Part shown: positions 8,870 to 14,552 of the stretch, in pieces
Numbering within the stretch: the first letter of the stretch is position 1
Layout: every line of letters starts with the position of its first letter
From: a virus
DNA: 31,796 bases
Reading direction: 5' to 3' (one strand)
Virus record (IMG/VR): IMGVR_UViG_3300037961_000677
Coordinates: 1-31,796 of that record
Made by a program: the position numbers and the translations under genes
The notes under the pieces: generated by a model
What the model was told of the DNA's origin: nothing
Databases searched by the model: none
The model's input: only the letters and a program-made list of their open reading frames with translations

Positions 8870-9108
8870 TGAATTTATCAAGAAAAGAACAATATAAAAG
8901 ATATCAAAGTAAGCCTGAGCAACGTAGACGAAATGATGCTCGTAAACAAGCAAGAAGAGAAATGGTAAAAAGATATGGCAAAGCTCGTCTTGCAGGTAAA
9001 GATATAGATCATATAGATCGTAATCCTAGAAACAACTCACCAAGTAATCTTCGCATATCTAGTGTGAAGAAAAACAGGAGTAGAAATGGACATTCCAGAA
9101 CAGCTTAA
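8869..9108 (+). CDS. HNH endonuclease
   Basis: A 79-residue basic protein. The C-terminal half carries the HNH core DIDHIDRNPRNNSPSNLRISSVKKNRSRNG: the DH pair, N in NPRNNSPSNLR, and a final HNH-type helix. The N-terminal half is an Arg/Lys/Gln-rich helix that could bind DNA. It sits between the small and large terminase genes and overlaps the latter by 23 bases. HNH proteins next to terminases can assist genome cutting in some phages, while others are homing enzymes; the sequence does not tell which. No zinc-binding cysteines are present. Confidence 0.8.
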   Translation: MNLSRKEQYKRYQSKPEQRRRNDARKQARREMVKRYGKARLAGKDIDHIDRNPRNNSPSNLRISSVKKNRSRNGHSRTA

Positions 9109-10753
9109 AGATTTTAGAAACTTCTTATTTATAGTTTGGAAGCACTTAAATCTACCAGAACCTACTCCAGTACAGTACGATATGGCTGATTATATACAAA
9201 ACAGCCCTCGAAGAGCCATTATTGAAGCATTTCGGGGTGTAGGTAAGTCGTATATTACAGCAGCTTTTGTTGTACACCAATTATTATTAGACCCTCAAAA
9301 GAAATTTATGGTTGTCTCAGCATCTAAACAACGTGCTGATGACTTCTCTACATTTACACAAAGGCTAATACTTGAACTCCCAATGTGTCAACATCTTATA
9401 GCAAGCGAAGGACAAAGGTGGAGTAAGATAGCTTTTGACGTAAGACCTGCACTGGCTAGTGGTAGCCCTTCTGTTAAATCAGTCGGTATTACTGGTCAGT
9501 TGACAGGCAGTCGTGCAGATATAATCATTGCTGATGACATCGAAGTACCTAACAACTCTATGACACAAATGATGCGTGAAAAACTAGGAGAAGCAGTTAA
9601 AGAATTTGATGCGGTACTAAAACCAGACGGTAAAATATTATATCTGGGTACACCTCAGTGTGAAATGAGTTTATATAACACTCTGACTGAACGTGGTTAC
9701 GAAATGAGGGTCTGGACAGCTAGATATCCTAGCGTAGAAGGCTCTCAGAAAGCGTATGGGACACGTTTAGCACCTATGCTGTGGGATGCTATAACCTCAG
9801 CTAAAACACCCTTAGATGGCAAACCAGTAGACCCTGATAGGTTTGATGATGATGACTTATTAGAGCGTGAATTGTCATATGGTCGCTCAGGATTTGCCTT
9901 ACAATTTATGTTAGACACTAGCTTGTCTGATACTGATAGATATCCACTTAAATTGTCAGATTTAATGATAATGTCTGTAGATACAGATAAAGCACCTGAA
10001 AAACTTGTGTATGGTGTAATGAAAGAAATTAAAGATTTGCCTAATGTAGGACTGTCAGGCGATAAGTATTACGCTCCAGAAGCTGTAGTAGGAGATTACG
10101 TAAATTATACAGGATCAGTATTAGTTATCGACCCTTCTGGTAGAGGTCGAGATGAAACTGCTTATGCTGTAGTTAAGATGCTTAATGGTTTCTTATACGT
10201 TCCTGAGTGTAATGGTTTGGAAGGTGGATATAGTGATGCTACTTTAACTAAATTAGCAAATATAGCTAAAGAACATAAAGTCAACATGGTTCTTATAGAA
10301 AGTAACTTTGGTGATGGTATGTTTAATGAGCTAATAAAACCATATCTAAGAAAGATATACCCTGTAACAATGGAGGAAGTAAGACACAATATCCAAAAGG
10401 AAAAGCGAATTATTGATACACTTGAGCCAGTTATGAACCAGCACAGGTTAATCATTGATCCTAAAGTTATACAACACGACTTTGATAGTGTCCAACACAG
10501 ACCTCCTGAACAAGCCTCTAGATATATGCTTACATATCAAATGTCTCGTATAACTAGGTGGAAAGGTTCTTTAGCTCACGATGATAGATTAGATGCTCTA
10601 GCAATGGGAGTAGCTTATTGGGTAGAACAGATGGCTGCTGACGTAGATAGAGAAATAAGAGATAGAAAAGAACAACTATTAATGGATGAACTAGATAAAT
10701 TTGTTAATGGTTATAATATAAACTCATCCCCAAGGAAAGCTTCATGGATATGA
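9086..10753 (+). CDS. terL: Terminase large subunit (T7 gp19-like)
   Basis: A 555-residue packaging motor with ATPase and nuclease domains. The Walker A motif is FRGVGKS at residues 49-55 (K54), and Walker B is ADIIIADDIE with acidic residues at about 150-151. The RNase H-like nuclease follows: D349 in VIDPSGRGRDE, an acidic IESNFGDG motif near residue 400, and D499/D500/D503 in HDDRLDA. The FRGVGKS form is typical of the T7/SP6 gp19 group. It cuts concatemers and pumps DNA through the portal. The start ATG overlaps the HNH gene; the C-terminus overlaps the next gene by ten bases. Confidence 0.95.
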   Translation: MDIPEQLKDFRNFLFIVWKHLNLPEPTPVQYDMADYIQNSPRRAIIEAFRGVGKSYITAAFVVHQLLLDPQKKFMVVSASKQRADDFSTFTQRLILELPMCQHLIASEGQRWSKIAFDVRPALASGSPSVKSVGITGQLTGSRADIIIADDIEVPNNSMTQMMREKLGEAVKEFDAVLKPDGKILYLGTPQCEMSLYNTLTERGYEMRVWTARYPSVEGSQKAYGTRLAPMLWDAITSAKTPLDGKPVDPDRFDDDDLLERELSYGRSGFALQFMLDTSLSDTDRYPLKLSDLMIMSVDTDKAPEKLVYGVMKEIKDLPNVGLSGDKYYAPEAVVGDYVNYTGSVLVIDPSGRGRDETAYAVVKMLNGFLYVPECNGLEGGYSDATLTKLANIAKEHKVNMVLIESNFGDGMFNELIKPYLRKIYPVTMEEVRHNIQKEKRIIDTLEPVMNQHRLIIDPKVIQHDFDSVQHRPPEQASRYMLTYQMSRITRWKGSLAHDDRLDALAMGVAYWVEQMAADVDREIRDRKEQLLMDELDKFVNGYNINSSPRKASWI

Positions 10754-11055
10754 AAGATATACCAATGGTAAGGCTAACATGGTTAGATGCTCAAGACTCT
10801 GATGGTAACTGGGCAAGCATTGATGATATTTTAAATCACCAATGTGCAGTTGCTCAAGAGGTTGGCTGGTTAGTTATGAATGGTCAAGACCATGTTATCG
10901 TTATGCGTTCTCGTATTGTAGAAGATACTTTACAAGAAGGGGGTGCATATATAGCAATTCCACAATCGTGGATAATAAAAATAGAAGAGTTAATTGTAAA
11001 TGAAGAGACTACTGTTAATTTTAACCCTGCTGGCTCAACAATCACTAGCCAGTGA
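10744..11055 (+). CDS. Hypothetical protein downstream of terminase
   Basis: A 103-residue acidic protein with no signal peptide. The phrases VRLTWLDAQDSDGNWASIDDILNHQC and GGAYIAIPQSWIIKIEEL suggest a small beta-rich domain, of a kind often found beside terminase genes in marine podoviruses (inference from pattern memory). It overlaps the terminase by ten bases and the following exported protein by 56 bases. Function is unknown. Confidence 0.6.
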   Translation: MDMKDIPMVRLTWLDAQDSDGNWASIDDILNHQCAVAQEVGWLVMNGQDHVIVMRSRIVEDTLQEGGAYIAIPQSWIIKIEELIVNEETTVNFNPAGSTITSQ

Positions 11056-11578
11056 AGCTGTCGTAGGAGACTTTGGTACAAACCAACAGGCTGAAACTAT
11101 AACTACAACGTCAGAAACGACGGTCAACCAAGAAGGTATGCCTGTTACCACGGCAGTTAGTCCATCAACACCAACATATCAAGCAGATACTTGTATCGTT
11201 ACTTCAGGTGCAGGTATGCAAACTTTACAGATAGGTTTTTCTGCATCTAAGATGAAGGTTGATGAGAACTGTGAAAGACTGAAACTAAGCAGACAACTAA
11301 GTCAACTAGGACTTAAAGTGGCTGCCACAAGTGTGCTTTGCGAAGACCCACGAGTTTGGTGGGCAATGCGTAATGCCTCAACACCCTGCCCAATCAAAGG
11401 ATTAATAGGAGAAGATGCAATTGAATTTTATGTCAAAAACCCCCAATATGTTCCTAAGCGTATTGTTGTTGATCACGAGCCTTTGCCTAAGTCAGAAAGT
11501 AAATGCGAGCGAAAACGCTTACGATATGACAGAATTACAAGACGCTACATCTATGATGAACAATGTGATAAACAATAG
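11000..11578 (+). CDS. Exported Cys-rich protein with signal peptide
   Basis: A 192-residue protein beginning with a clear signal peptide (MKRLLLILTLLAQQSLA, predicted cleavage before SEA). After a Thr/Ser-rich linker (residues about 25-60) comes a domain with six or more Cys residues (near TCIVTSGAG, ENCERLKLSR, VLCEDPR, STPCPIKG, SKCERKR and DEQCDK), which suggests disulfides in the periplasm. Function is unknown. Lysis/spanin or superinfection roles are possible, but there is no lipobox. Its signal peptide is encoded within the preceding gene and its C-terminal 55 codons overlap the next gene in another frame. Confidence 0.65.
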   Translation: MKRLLLILTLLAQQSLASEAVVGDFGTNQQAETITTTSETTVNQEGMPVTTAVSPSTPTYQADTCIVTSGAGMQTLQIGFSASKMKVDENCERLKLSRQLSQLGLKVAATSVLCEDPRVWWAMRNASTPCPIKGLIGEDAIEFYVKNPQYVPKRIVVDHEPLPKSESKCERKRLRYDRITRRYIYDEQCDKQ

Positions 11579-12230
11579 GATGCAAGAATACATCCAATGG
11601 ACTACACAGTCTATGGAGGATGGCAACACTATAATTTATAACAATGATGATGGTACTAGCTACGAACTAACAGCAGAACAGATGGATATATTCAATCAGG
11701 CTTATGCTGATGGTTTAGTGAACAGCACTCCAGAGGCTCTCTCGCTCGTTCTATTGAACGATATGATTGACCTAGAGCAGGAGACCTATGATGAAGAGAA
11801 AGAGACTCTAATCGAAGCTGCAAGCGAAATAGCAGCCGTTACAGAACTAGCTGATAAGATTGCTACAGGAGACCAAGAGACTAAGATAAATGCAGAAGCA
11901 TATGCAACTGAAAATGATCTTAGAGCAATAAAAGAGTCTAGCAGACAGAAGTTCAACACAAGTATTGATGGTATGCTTGAGGCTAGTATGACTAAAAATA
12001 TGATTGAAAGCTACGCTCAAGACGCATACGTTATAGACACTATAGCTCATGCTTTTATGTCTACAAATACTATTATGGATTTCTTTACAAATACTGCTGT
12101 GTCTATTGATGAATTAATACCCACCCAGCTTAACCTTGACTGGAACAATGCTGCTGTGGGTGTAGAGAGTGCAATGTATTATATGTATGCAAATGAACCA
12201 GAACAAAACTTGGAGATGATATTACGATGA
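11415..12230 (+). CDS. Exported helical protein with signal peptide
   Basis: A 271-residue protein. The ATG at 11415 has AGGAG immediately upstream; an ATG at 11430 is an alternative. The N-terminus is a signal peptide (FLSVLLLITSLCLSQKVNA, cleavage before SENA). The mature part is acidic, helical and rich in Glu, Ala, Met and Asn, with a long coiled-coil-like section around EETYDEEKETLIEAASEIAAVTELADKIA. I recognise no family. Its first 164 bases lie inside the previous exported protein in a different frame, and its end overlaps the next gene through ATGA, so the set is probably made together. A periplasmic or envelope role is likely. Confidence 0.62.
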   Translation: MQLNFMSKTPNMFLSVLLLITSLCLSQKVNASENAYDMTELQDATSMMNNVINNRMQEYIQWTTQSMEDGNTIIYNNDDGTSYELTAEQMDIFNQAYADGLVNSTPEALSLVLLNDMIDLEQETYDEEKETLIEAASEIAAVTELADKIATGDQETKINAEAYATENDLRAIKESSRQKFNTSIDGMLEASMTKNMIESYAQDAYVIDTIAHAFMSTNTIMDFFTNTAVSIDELIPTQLNLDWNNAAVGVESAMYYMYANEPEQNLEMILR

Positions 12231-12589
12231 AGCCACAAGACGTTGCATTATGGATTGGTATAGCCAGTTCTATTGGAGGTGTAGCTGTAGGATATGGCAC
12301 ACTTAATGAGAAAGTAAATCAGTTAGAATTAGATACTGATGCTACACATCTTGAACAAAGATTAACCACACTAGAGGTAAGAGTAAATGATAACGATATT
12401 GGACATATTGGTAAAGAAATTGAAACAGTTAGAGGCTCTATTGCTGTCCTTGAAGGAAAAGTTGAAGGCATTGATATCCCAGATACAAGCAAAACTGACT
12501 CAGAAGTACGAGTCATTCAAGAGCAAATTAGCAGCCTTAAAGAAGAAATTAGGCGAATAAAGAACAAGCCTGAGAACCCTTTGTTGTAG
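12227..12589 (+). CDS. Membrane-anchored coiled-coil protein (spanin-like?)
   Basis: A 120-residue protein with an N-terminal hydrophobic segment (VALWIGIASSIGGVAVGYG, residues about 6-24) followed by long heptad-type coiled coil to the C-terminus (LEQRLTTLEVRVND..., then IQEQISSLKEEIRRIKNK). This N-in, coiled-coil-out layout resembles an inner-membrane spanin (Rz type), although no matching lipoprotein partner is obvious. It is the last gene before the large intergenic region; a phage promoter begins 2 bases after its stop codon. Confidence 0.62.
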   Translation: MKPQDVALWIGIASSIGGVAVGYGTLNEKVNQLELDTDATHLEQRLTTLEVRVNDNDIGHIGKEIETVRGSIAVLEGKVEGIDIPDTSKTDSEVRVIQEQISSLKEEIRRIKNKPENPLL

Positions 12590-12590
12590 T

Positions 12591-12607
12591 CAAAAGGTGA
12601 CCTATAA
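12591..12607 (+). promoter_or_regulatory. Phage RNA polymerase promoter, copy 1
   Basis: AAAAGGTGACCTATA here is identical over 15 bases to the copy at 21829 and differs by one base from that at 30040. It resembles the SP6 phage promoter (AGGTGACACTATAG). By alignment the start site would be A12607, whereas the other two have G. It lies right after the last late gene and upstream of the presumed genome ends, the place of the T7 phi-OR promoter used in late transcription and replication. It would also transcribe the riboswitch and small peptide. Confidence 0.75.
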
Positions 12608-12621
12608 GAGAGACCCCCCTG

Positions 12622-12635
12622 TATACTATAGTATA
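12622..12635. repeat. Perfect 14-bp palindrome after promoter 1
   Basis: TATACTATAGTATA is a perfect palindrome, extending to 22 bases with two mismatches (12619-12640). It starts about 15 bases downstream of the promoter start site. It could be a protein-binding site or a DNA-unwinding element close to a replication origin; the sequence alone does not say. Confidence 0.5.
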
Positions 12636-12703
12636 TAGGTATCTTATTAGCCTGTTAAATATCCAGATTAGAAGCAGATGTATACATTATTCATACATTT
12701 AAC

Positions 12704-12752
12704 ATCGTTCATCCTATAATGGACGGAAGTAGGCATCAGCCGAAGGAACGCA
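12704..12752 (+). promoter_or_regulatory. Glutamine riboswitch (Downstream-peptide/glnA type)
   Basis: The core matches the known glutamine-binding aptamer: CGTTCATCC, then GGACGGAAGTAGG, then CCGAAGGAACGC. Three stems can be drawn: P1 CGTTC (12706-12710) with GAACG (12746-12750), P2 TCC (12712-12714) with GGA (12721-12723), and P3 GGC (12732-12734) with GCC (12739-12741). The conserved purine-rich junction ACGGAAGTA and CGAAG lies between the stems. The 'Downstream-peptide' version of this motif is known from marine picocyanobacteria and a cyanophage, and precedes short ORFs, as here. Glutamine binding would be expected to alter translation or transcription of the peptide 27 bases downstream. 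Confidence 0.85.
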
Positions 12753-12778
12753 TCTCAATTAACATTCGGAGGTGTAAT

Positions 12779-12883
12779 ATGACTAAACGTATATATCGTG
12801 GAATTGAAGTTAGTACAAAAAACAAACGTAAAAGATTAACTAAAAGTAAACCTAAGCGTGTCTATCGTGGGATAGCTGCTTAA
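12779..12883 (+). CDS. Riboswitch-controlled 34-residue YRG peptide
   Basis: A 34-residue, strongly basic peptide with GGAGGTG four bases before the ATG. It starts MTKRIYRGIEV and ends KPKRVYRGIAA, so the tripeptide YRG with a following hydrophobic residue occurs twice in near-symmetric positions. MTK-x-YRG peptides resemble the DUF4278 type found downstream of glutamine riboswitches in cyanobacteria and their phages. Function of such peptides is not established; the riboswitch suggests a role tied to nitrogen status (for example binding a host enzyme), which is inference. Confidence 0.75.
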   Translation: MTKRIYRGIEVSTKNKRKRLTKSKPKRVYRGIAA

Positions 12884-12913
12884 ACACACTTACATCTGCT
12901 TTTATATACCCCT

Positions 12914-12924
12914 AGGAGGTGATC
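12914..12924 (+). other. Orphan strong Shine-Dalgarno sequence
   Basis: AGGAGGTGATC is perfectly complementary over 11 bases to the 3' end of bacterial 16S rRNA (GATCACCTCCT), but no ATG, GTG or TTG follows within 20 bases and the frame-independent scan shows no ORF. It directly precedes the hairpin at 12926. Confidence 0.45.
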
Positions 12925-12925
12925 T

Positions 12926-12998
12926 AAGCCTTTCTAAGACACTTTAAGTATTCGTTATCTCTATCGCTACCTTAATATTTGAGTGTCTTAGAGGGCTT
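12926..12998 (+). repeat. Hairpin with 10-bp stem
   Basis: CTAAGACACT (12934-12943) is the exact reverse complement of AGTGTCTTAG (12982-12991). An outer pair AAGCC (12926-12930) with GGCTT (12994-12998) extends the stem. The 38-base loop is AT-rich. No T-run follows, so it is not a typical terminator. Confidence 0.6.
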
Positions 12999-13047
12999 CT
13001 TAGACGTATTTTGACAGAAAAATCTGAGGTGGTTATCGTATGTGCGG

Positions 13048-13082
13048 TGGCTGGTAGTCCCCCTTGTGCCCTCCCAGCCACT
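13048..13082 (+). repeat. Hairpin GTGGCTGG/CCAGCCAC
   Basis: An 8-bp GC-rich stem with a C-rich loop; the left arm overlaps the end of the MCGGW mini-ORF. It is followed by five A residues and then the next hairpin. Confidence 0.5.
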
Positions 13083-13083
13083 A

Positions 13084-13115
13084 AAAAGTCCTTGCCGAAA
13101 CTCGGGACGGCTTTT
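13084..13115 (+). terminator. Terminator-like hairpin
   Basis: AAAAG at 13084-13088 pairs with CTTTT at 13111-13115, with an inner CCG/CGG stem and loop. A-run before and T-run after suggest a weak, possibly bidirectional, factor-independent terminator that could end late transcription before the early region. Confidence 0.4.
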
Positions 13116-13121
13116 AAAAAT

Positions 13122-13200
13122 TACACTTAAAAACACTTTAGTGTCCTCAGGGTTTTGTCATAGATGATGACAAAAGATTCTTTAGTGTTTCTTAAGTGTA
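13122..13200 (+). repeat. Long three-part hairpin (79 nt)
   Basis: Three nested exact stems: TACACTTAA (13122-13130) with TTAAGTGTA (13192-13200); ACACT (13133-13137) with AGTGT (13184-13188); TTTTGTCAT (13153-13161) with ATGACAAAA (13167-13175), loop of 5. The two strands share 23 paired positions. In T7 a hairpin end can form during concatemer processing; this could play that part, or be a structured RNA. The assignment is a hypothesis. Confidence 0.6.
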
Positions 13201-13269
13201 GGATTTTTATTTACGTGTTTGTTTGTTCTTATCTGTTTTTATTTTTACACTTTAAATACTTTTAAATTC

Positions 13270-13284
13270 CTCGGACATTCCGAG
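13270..13284 (+). repeat. Early-region palindrome, copy 1
   Basis: CTCGGACATTCCGAG: 6-bp inverted arms CTCGGA/TCCGAG around CAT. First of 13 exact copies; 7 bases from copy 2 in a tandem AATTCCTCGG... arrangement upstream of early promoter 1. Confidence 0.95.
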
Positions 13285-13291
13285 ACAATTC

Positions 13292-13306
13292 CTCGGACAT
13301 TCCGAG
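13292..13306 (+). repeat. Early-region palindrome, copy 2
   Basis: Exact copy, 22 bases after copy 1 (start to start), with the same right flank ACAAT. It ends 22 bases before the -35 box of early promoter 1. Confidence 0.95.
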
Positions 13307-13328
13307 ACAATCCAAGGATTCAATATTG

Positions 13329-13357
13329 TTGACTTGATCAGGGTTATTTCATATAAT
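13329..13357 (+). promoter_or_regulatory. Early host (sigma70) promoter 1
   Basis: TTGACT (13329-13334), 17-base spacer, TATAAT (13352-13357). Near-perfect consensus. It is the first promoter of the early region and drives the 197-residue protein at 13448. Palindrome copies flank it on both sides (two upstream, one at 13401). Confidence 0.85.
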
Positions 13358-13400
13358 TGGTTTATTGGTTGGAAATTCTAGCCAATGATTAAATTAATTC

Positions 13401-13415
13401 CTCGGACATTCCGAG
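13401..13415 (+). repeat. Early-region palindrome, copy 3
   Basis: Exact copy in the predicted 5' leader of the first early transcript, 32 bases before the start codon at 13448. Confidence 0.95.
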
Positions 13416-13447
13416 ACTAACTAAACTTTAAAATAGGAATTTAAAAA

Positions 13448-14041
13448 ATGAAAAAATCAAATTTAAATAAATTAAAATTAGCCCTTGATAATATCCAAGG
13501 TATCTATTCACATACTGAAAAGTTAATCTTAGATGCTACAGATAATTTATTAAAAGAAAGTAAATCAAGCCAACAGACTATTTTAGACATATTACTAGCC
13601 GATGGTTTGAAAGCTTGTAAAGATGCAACAGAGTATAGATCTTATATGAAATCGGTAATCTGTTCGTTGACTGGTGGCAAGTTTGATACTGTTAATGCTT
13701 ACCACACTGAAAAGCTTGCAGGTCACCAAGTCTTAAGGGATTTAAATACGTGGCTTGGAAAGAATTTTAAAAACACTAAAAACCCGATTGACTTAACAAA
13801 AAAAGATAGTGCAAAATTATTATCAAGTGAGTACAAAAAACGCTCAACTAAAACAGGTGCAAAAAGTGGTAATAATTCACAATCTAGAAAAGCTGTTCAA
13901 TTGGTTAGATCAGAAATAAAAGCTATTAACGATTTAACCCTGAAGCTAGAGCAATATTATAAAGATGATAAAGCACTATATAAAACAATTATGACCGCTA
14001 TGACAAAAGCAGAAAAAAGCAAAACTAAAAAAGCATCATAA
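13448..14041 (+). CDS. First early protein, unknown function
   Basis: A 197-residue, Lys-rich (basic), helical protein without cysteine-pair or enzyme motifs, signal peptide or membrane segment. It contains a central loop KKRSTKTGAKSGNNSQSRKA rich in Lys, Ser and Asn, between two helical halves. It has its own promoter upstream and its own terminator 15 bases downstream, so it forms a single-gene transcription unit, the first to enter and be expressed. T7 phages place host-takeover genes (for example gp0.3 anti-restriction) at this position. No family is recognised; DNA or host-protein binding is plausible from charge. Confidence 0.72.
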   Translation: MKKSNLNKLKLALDNIQGIYSHTEKLILDATDNLLKESKSSQQTILDILLADGLKACKDATEYRSYMKSVICSLTGGKFDTVNAYHTEKLAGHQVLRDLNTWLGKNFKNTKNPIDLTKKDSAKLLSSEYKKRSTKTGAKSGNNSQSRKAVQLVRSEIKAINDLTLKLEQYYKDDKALYKTIMTAMTKAEKSKTKKAS

Positions 14042-14055
14042 CCAAAAATAAAAAC

Positions 14056-14080
14056 AGCCCTCTTCGGAGGGCTTTTTTTT
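14056..14080 (+). terminator. Factor-independent terminator 1
   Basis: AGCCCTC (14056-14062), TTCG tetraloop, GAGGGCT (14067-14073), then a run of 7 T. It ends the first early unit. The same stem with a different tetraloop is found at 15472. Confidence 0.92.
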
Positions 14081-14099
14081 GTCTTGAAGAAATGCAATC

Positions 14100-14114
14100 C
14101 TCGGACATTCCGAG
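14100..14114 (+). repeat. Early-region palindrome, copy 4
   Basis: Exact copy, 19 bases after the T-run of terminator 1 and upstream of the GTCCATAGTT repeats. Confidence 0.95.
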
Positions 14115-14123
14115 ATGATACAA

Positions 14124-14140
14124 GCTCTCAGCTCGAGAGC
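14124..14140 (+). repeat. Small inverted repeat
   Basis: GCTCTC (14124-14129) pairs with GAGAGC (14135-14140). It lies between palindrome copy 4 and the GTCCATAGTT repeats of promoter module 2; role unknown. Confidence 0.4.
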
Positions 14141-14144
14141 CATT

Positions 14145-14203
14145 GTCCATAGTTTGTCCATAGTTTGCGTTGGCTGGTGGCTCTGCAATTGGTGTCCATA
14201 GTT
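14145..14203 (+). repeat. GTCCATAGTT repeats, module 2
   Basis: GTCCATAGTT occurs at 14145, 14156 and 14194, interspersed with GCGTTGGCT-like and GGTTGG words, just upstream of early promoter 2. The same word occurs twice upstream of promoter 3 (15514, 15526). The clusters look like upstream activator or repressor sites, or a remnant of module duplication. Confidence 0.7.
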
Positions 14204-14237
14204 TTGCGTTGGCTATTGTCTTGGCGGTTGGTATATA

Positions 14238-14266
14238 TTGACTTGGAAGGTGATTTGCGAGATAAT
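14238..14266 (+). promoter_or_regulatory. Early host (sigma70) promoter 2
   Basis: TTGACT (14238-14243), 17-base spacer, GATAAT (14261-14266). The block around -10 (GAGATAATACTAAAGCT) is nearly identical to that of promoter 3 (15609), showing common origin. It transcribes the four small genes from 14333 to 15424, up to terminator 2. Confidence 0.82.
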
Positions 14267-14299
14267 ACTAAAGCTAGTAAAAGTAATTTTTTATTAACC

Positions 14300-14314
14300 C
14301 TCGGACATTCCGAG
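14300..14314 (+). repeat. Early-region palindrome, copy 5
   Basis: Exact copy in the leader of transcript 2, 6 bases before the GGAG site of the gene at 14333. Confidence 0.95.
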
Positions 14315-14332
14315 AAATACGGAGAAATCATT

Positions 14333-14551
14333 ATGAAAATATTAAAAGGTGATATATTCGATCTACACCTAGATAATCAGATGCCTAGGATTGGGTCGGG
14401 TTTCAGAATTGTGGAGGTTGTTAGCTTTGGTTGGAAGTGGGTAAAAGTTAAGACTATTCACCCAGATGAAAGGCTAGTATTTAAACAAAGAGTATCCAGA
14501 AAAGTATGGGATAAAATCAAAAAGTCTCGGACATTCCGAGGGGAGAAGTAA
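14333..14551 (+). CDS. Small early protein A
   Basis: A 72-residue protein from the ATG at 14333, which has CGGAGA nine bases upstream. A longer open frame beginning at 14165 would run through promoter 2, so it is rejected. The protein is basic, with a beta-like middle (GFRIVEVVSFGWKWVKVKTIHPDERLVFKQRVS) suggesting a small SH3-like or Tudor-like barrel, and no family is recognised. Its last residues (SRTFRGEK) are encoded by palindrome copy 6. Confidence 0.6.
   Translation: MKILKGDIFDLHLDNQMPRIGSGFRIVEVVSFGWKWVKVKTIHPDERLVFKQRVSRKVWDKIKKSRTFRGEK
14526..14540 (+). repeat. Early-region palindrome, copy 6
   Basis: Exact copy that encodes the C-terminus (S-R-T-F-R-G) of the 72-residue protein and is followed directly by GGGAG, the ribosome binding site of the next gene. 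Confidence 0.95.
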
Positions 14552-14552
14552 A

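Larger units (their letters stand above)
12884..13269. other. Structured non-coding region, candidate genome-end region
   Basis: No convincing gene. The stretch contains, in order, a perfect 11-base anti-16S sequence (12914-12924), a hairpin (12926-12998), a short SD-ATG-five-codon ORF MCGGW (13040-13057), a hairpin GTGGCTGG/CCAGCCAC (13048-13082), a terminator-like hairpin (13084-13115), and a long hairpin (13122-13200), then a T-rich stretch. It lies between the last late gene set and the first early promoter, where T7-like phages have the terminal repeat and concatemer junction. Confidence 0.5.

Noticed and set aside
13042-13167. GTG-started 41-codon frame through the hairpin region
   Set aside because: No separate ribosome site beyond that of the MCGGW ORF and the frame runs through several hairpins; composition looks non-coding.
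14165-14332. N-terminal extension of the frame that ends at 14551
   Set aside because: It would translate through early promoter 2 and palindrome copy 5; the ATG at 14333 has its own ribosome site.
14340-14356. TTAAAAGGTGATATATTCG as a fourth phage promoter
   Set aside because: It shares AAAAGGTGA but lacks CCTATAG, lies at the start of a coding sequence, and is already downstream of a host promoter.
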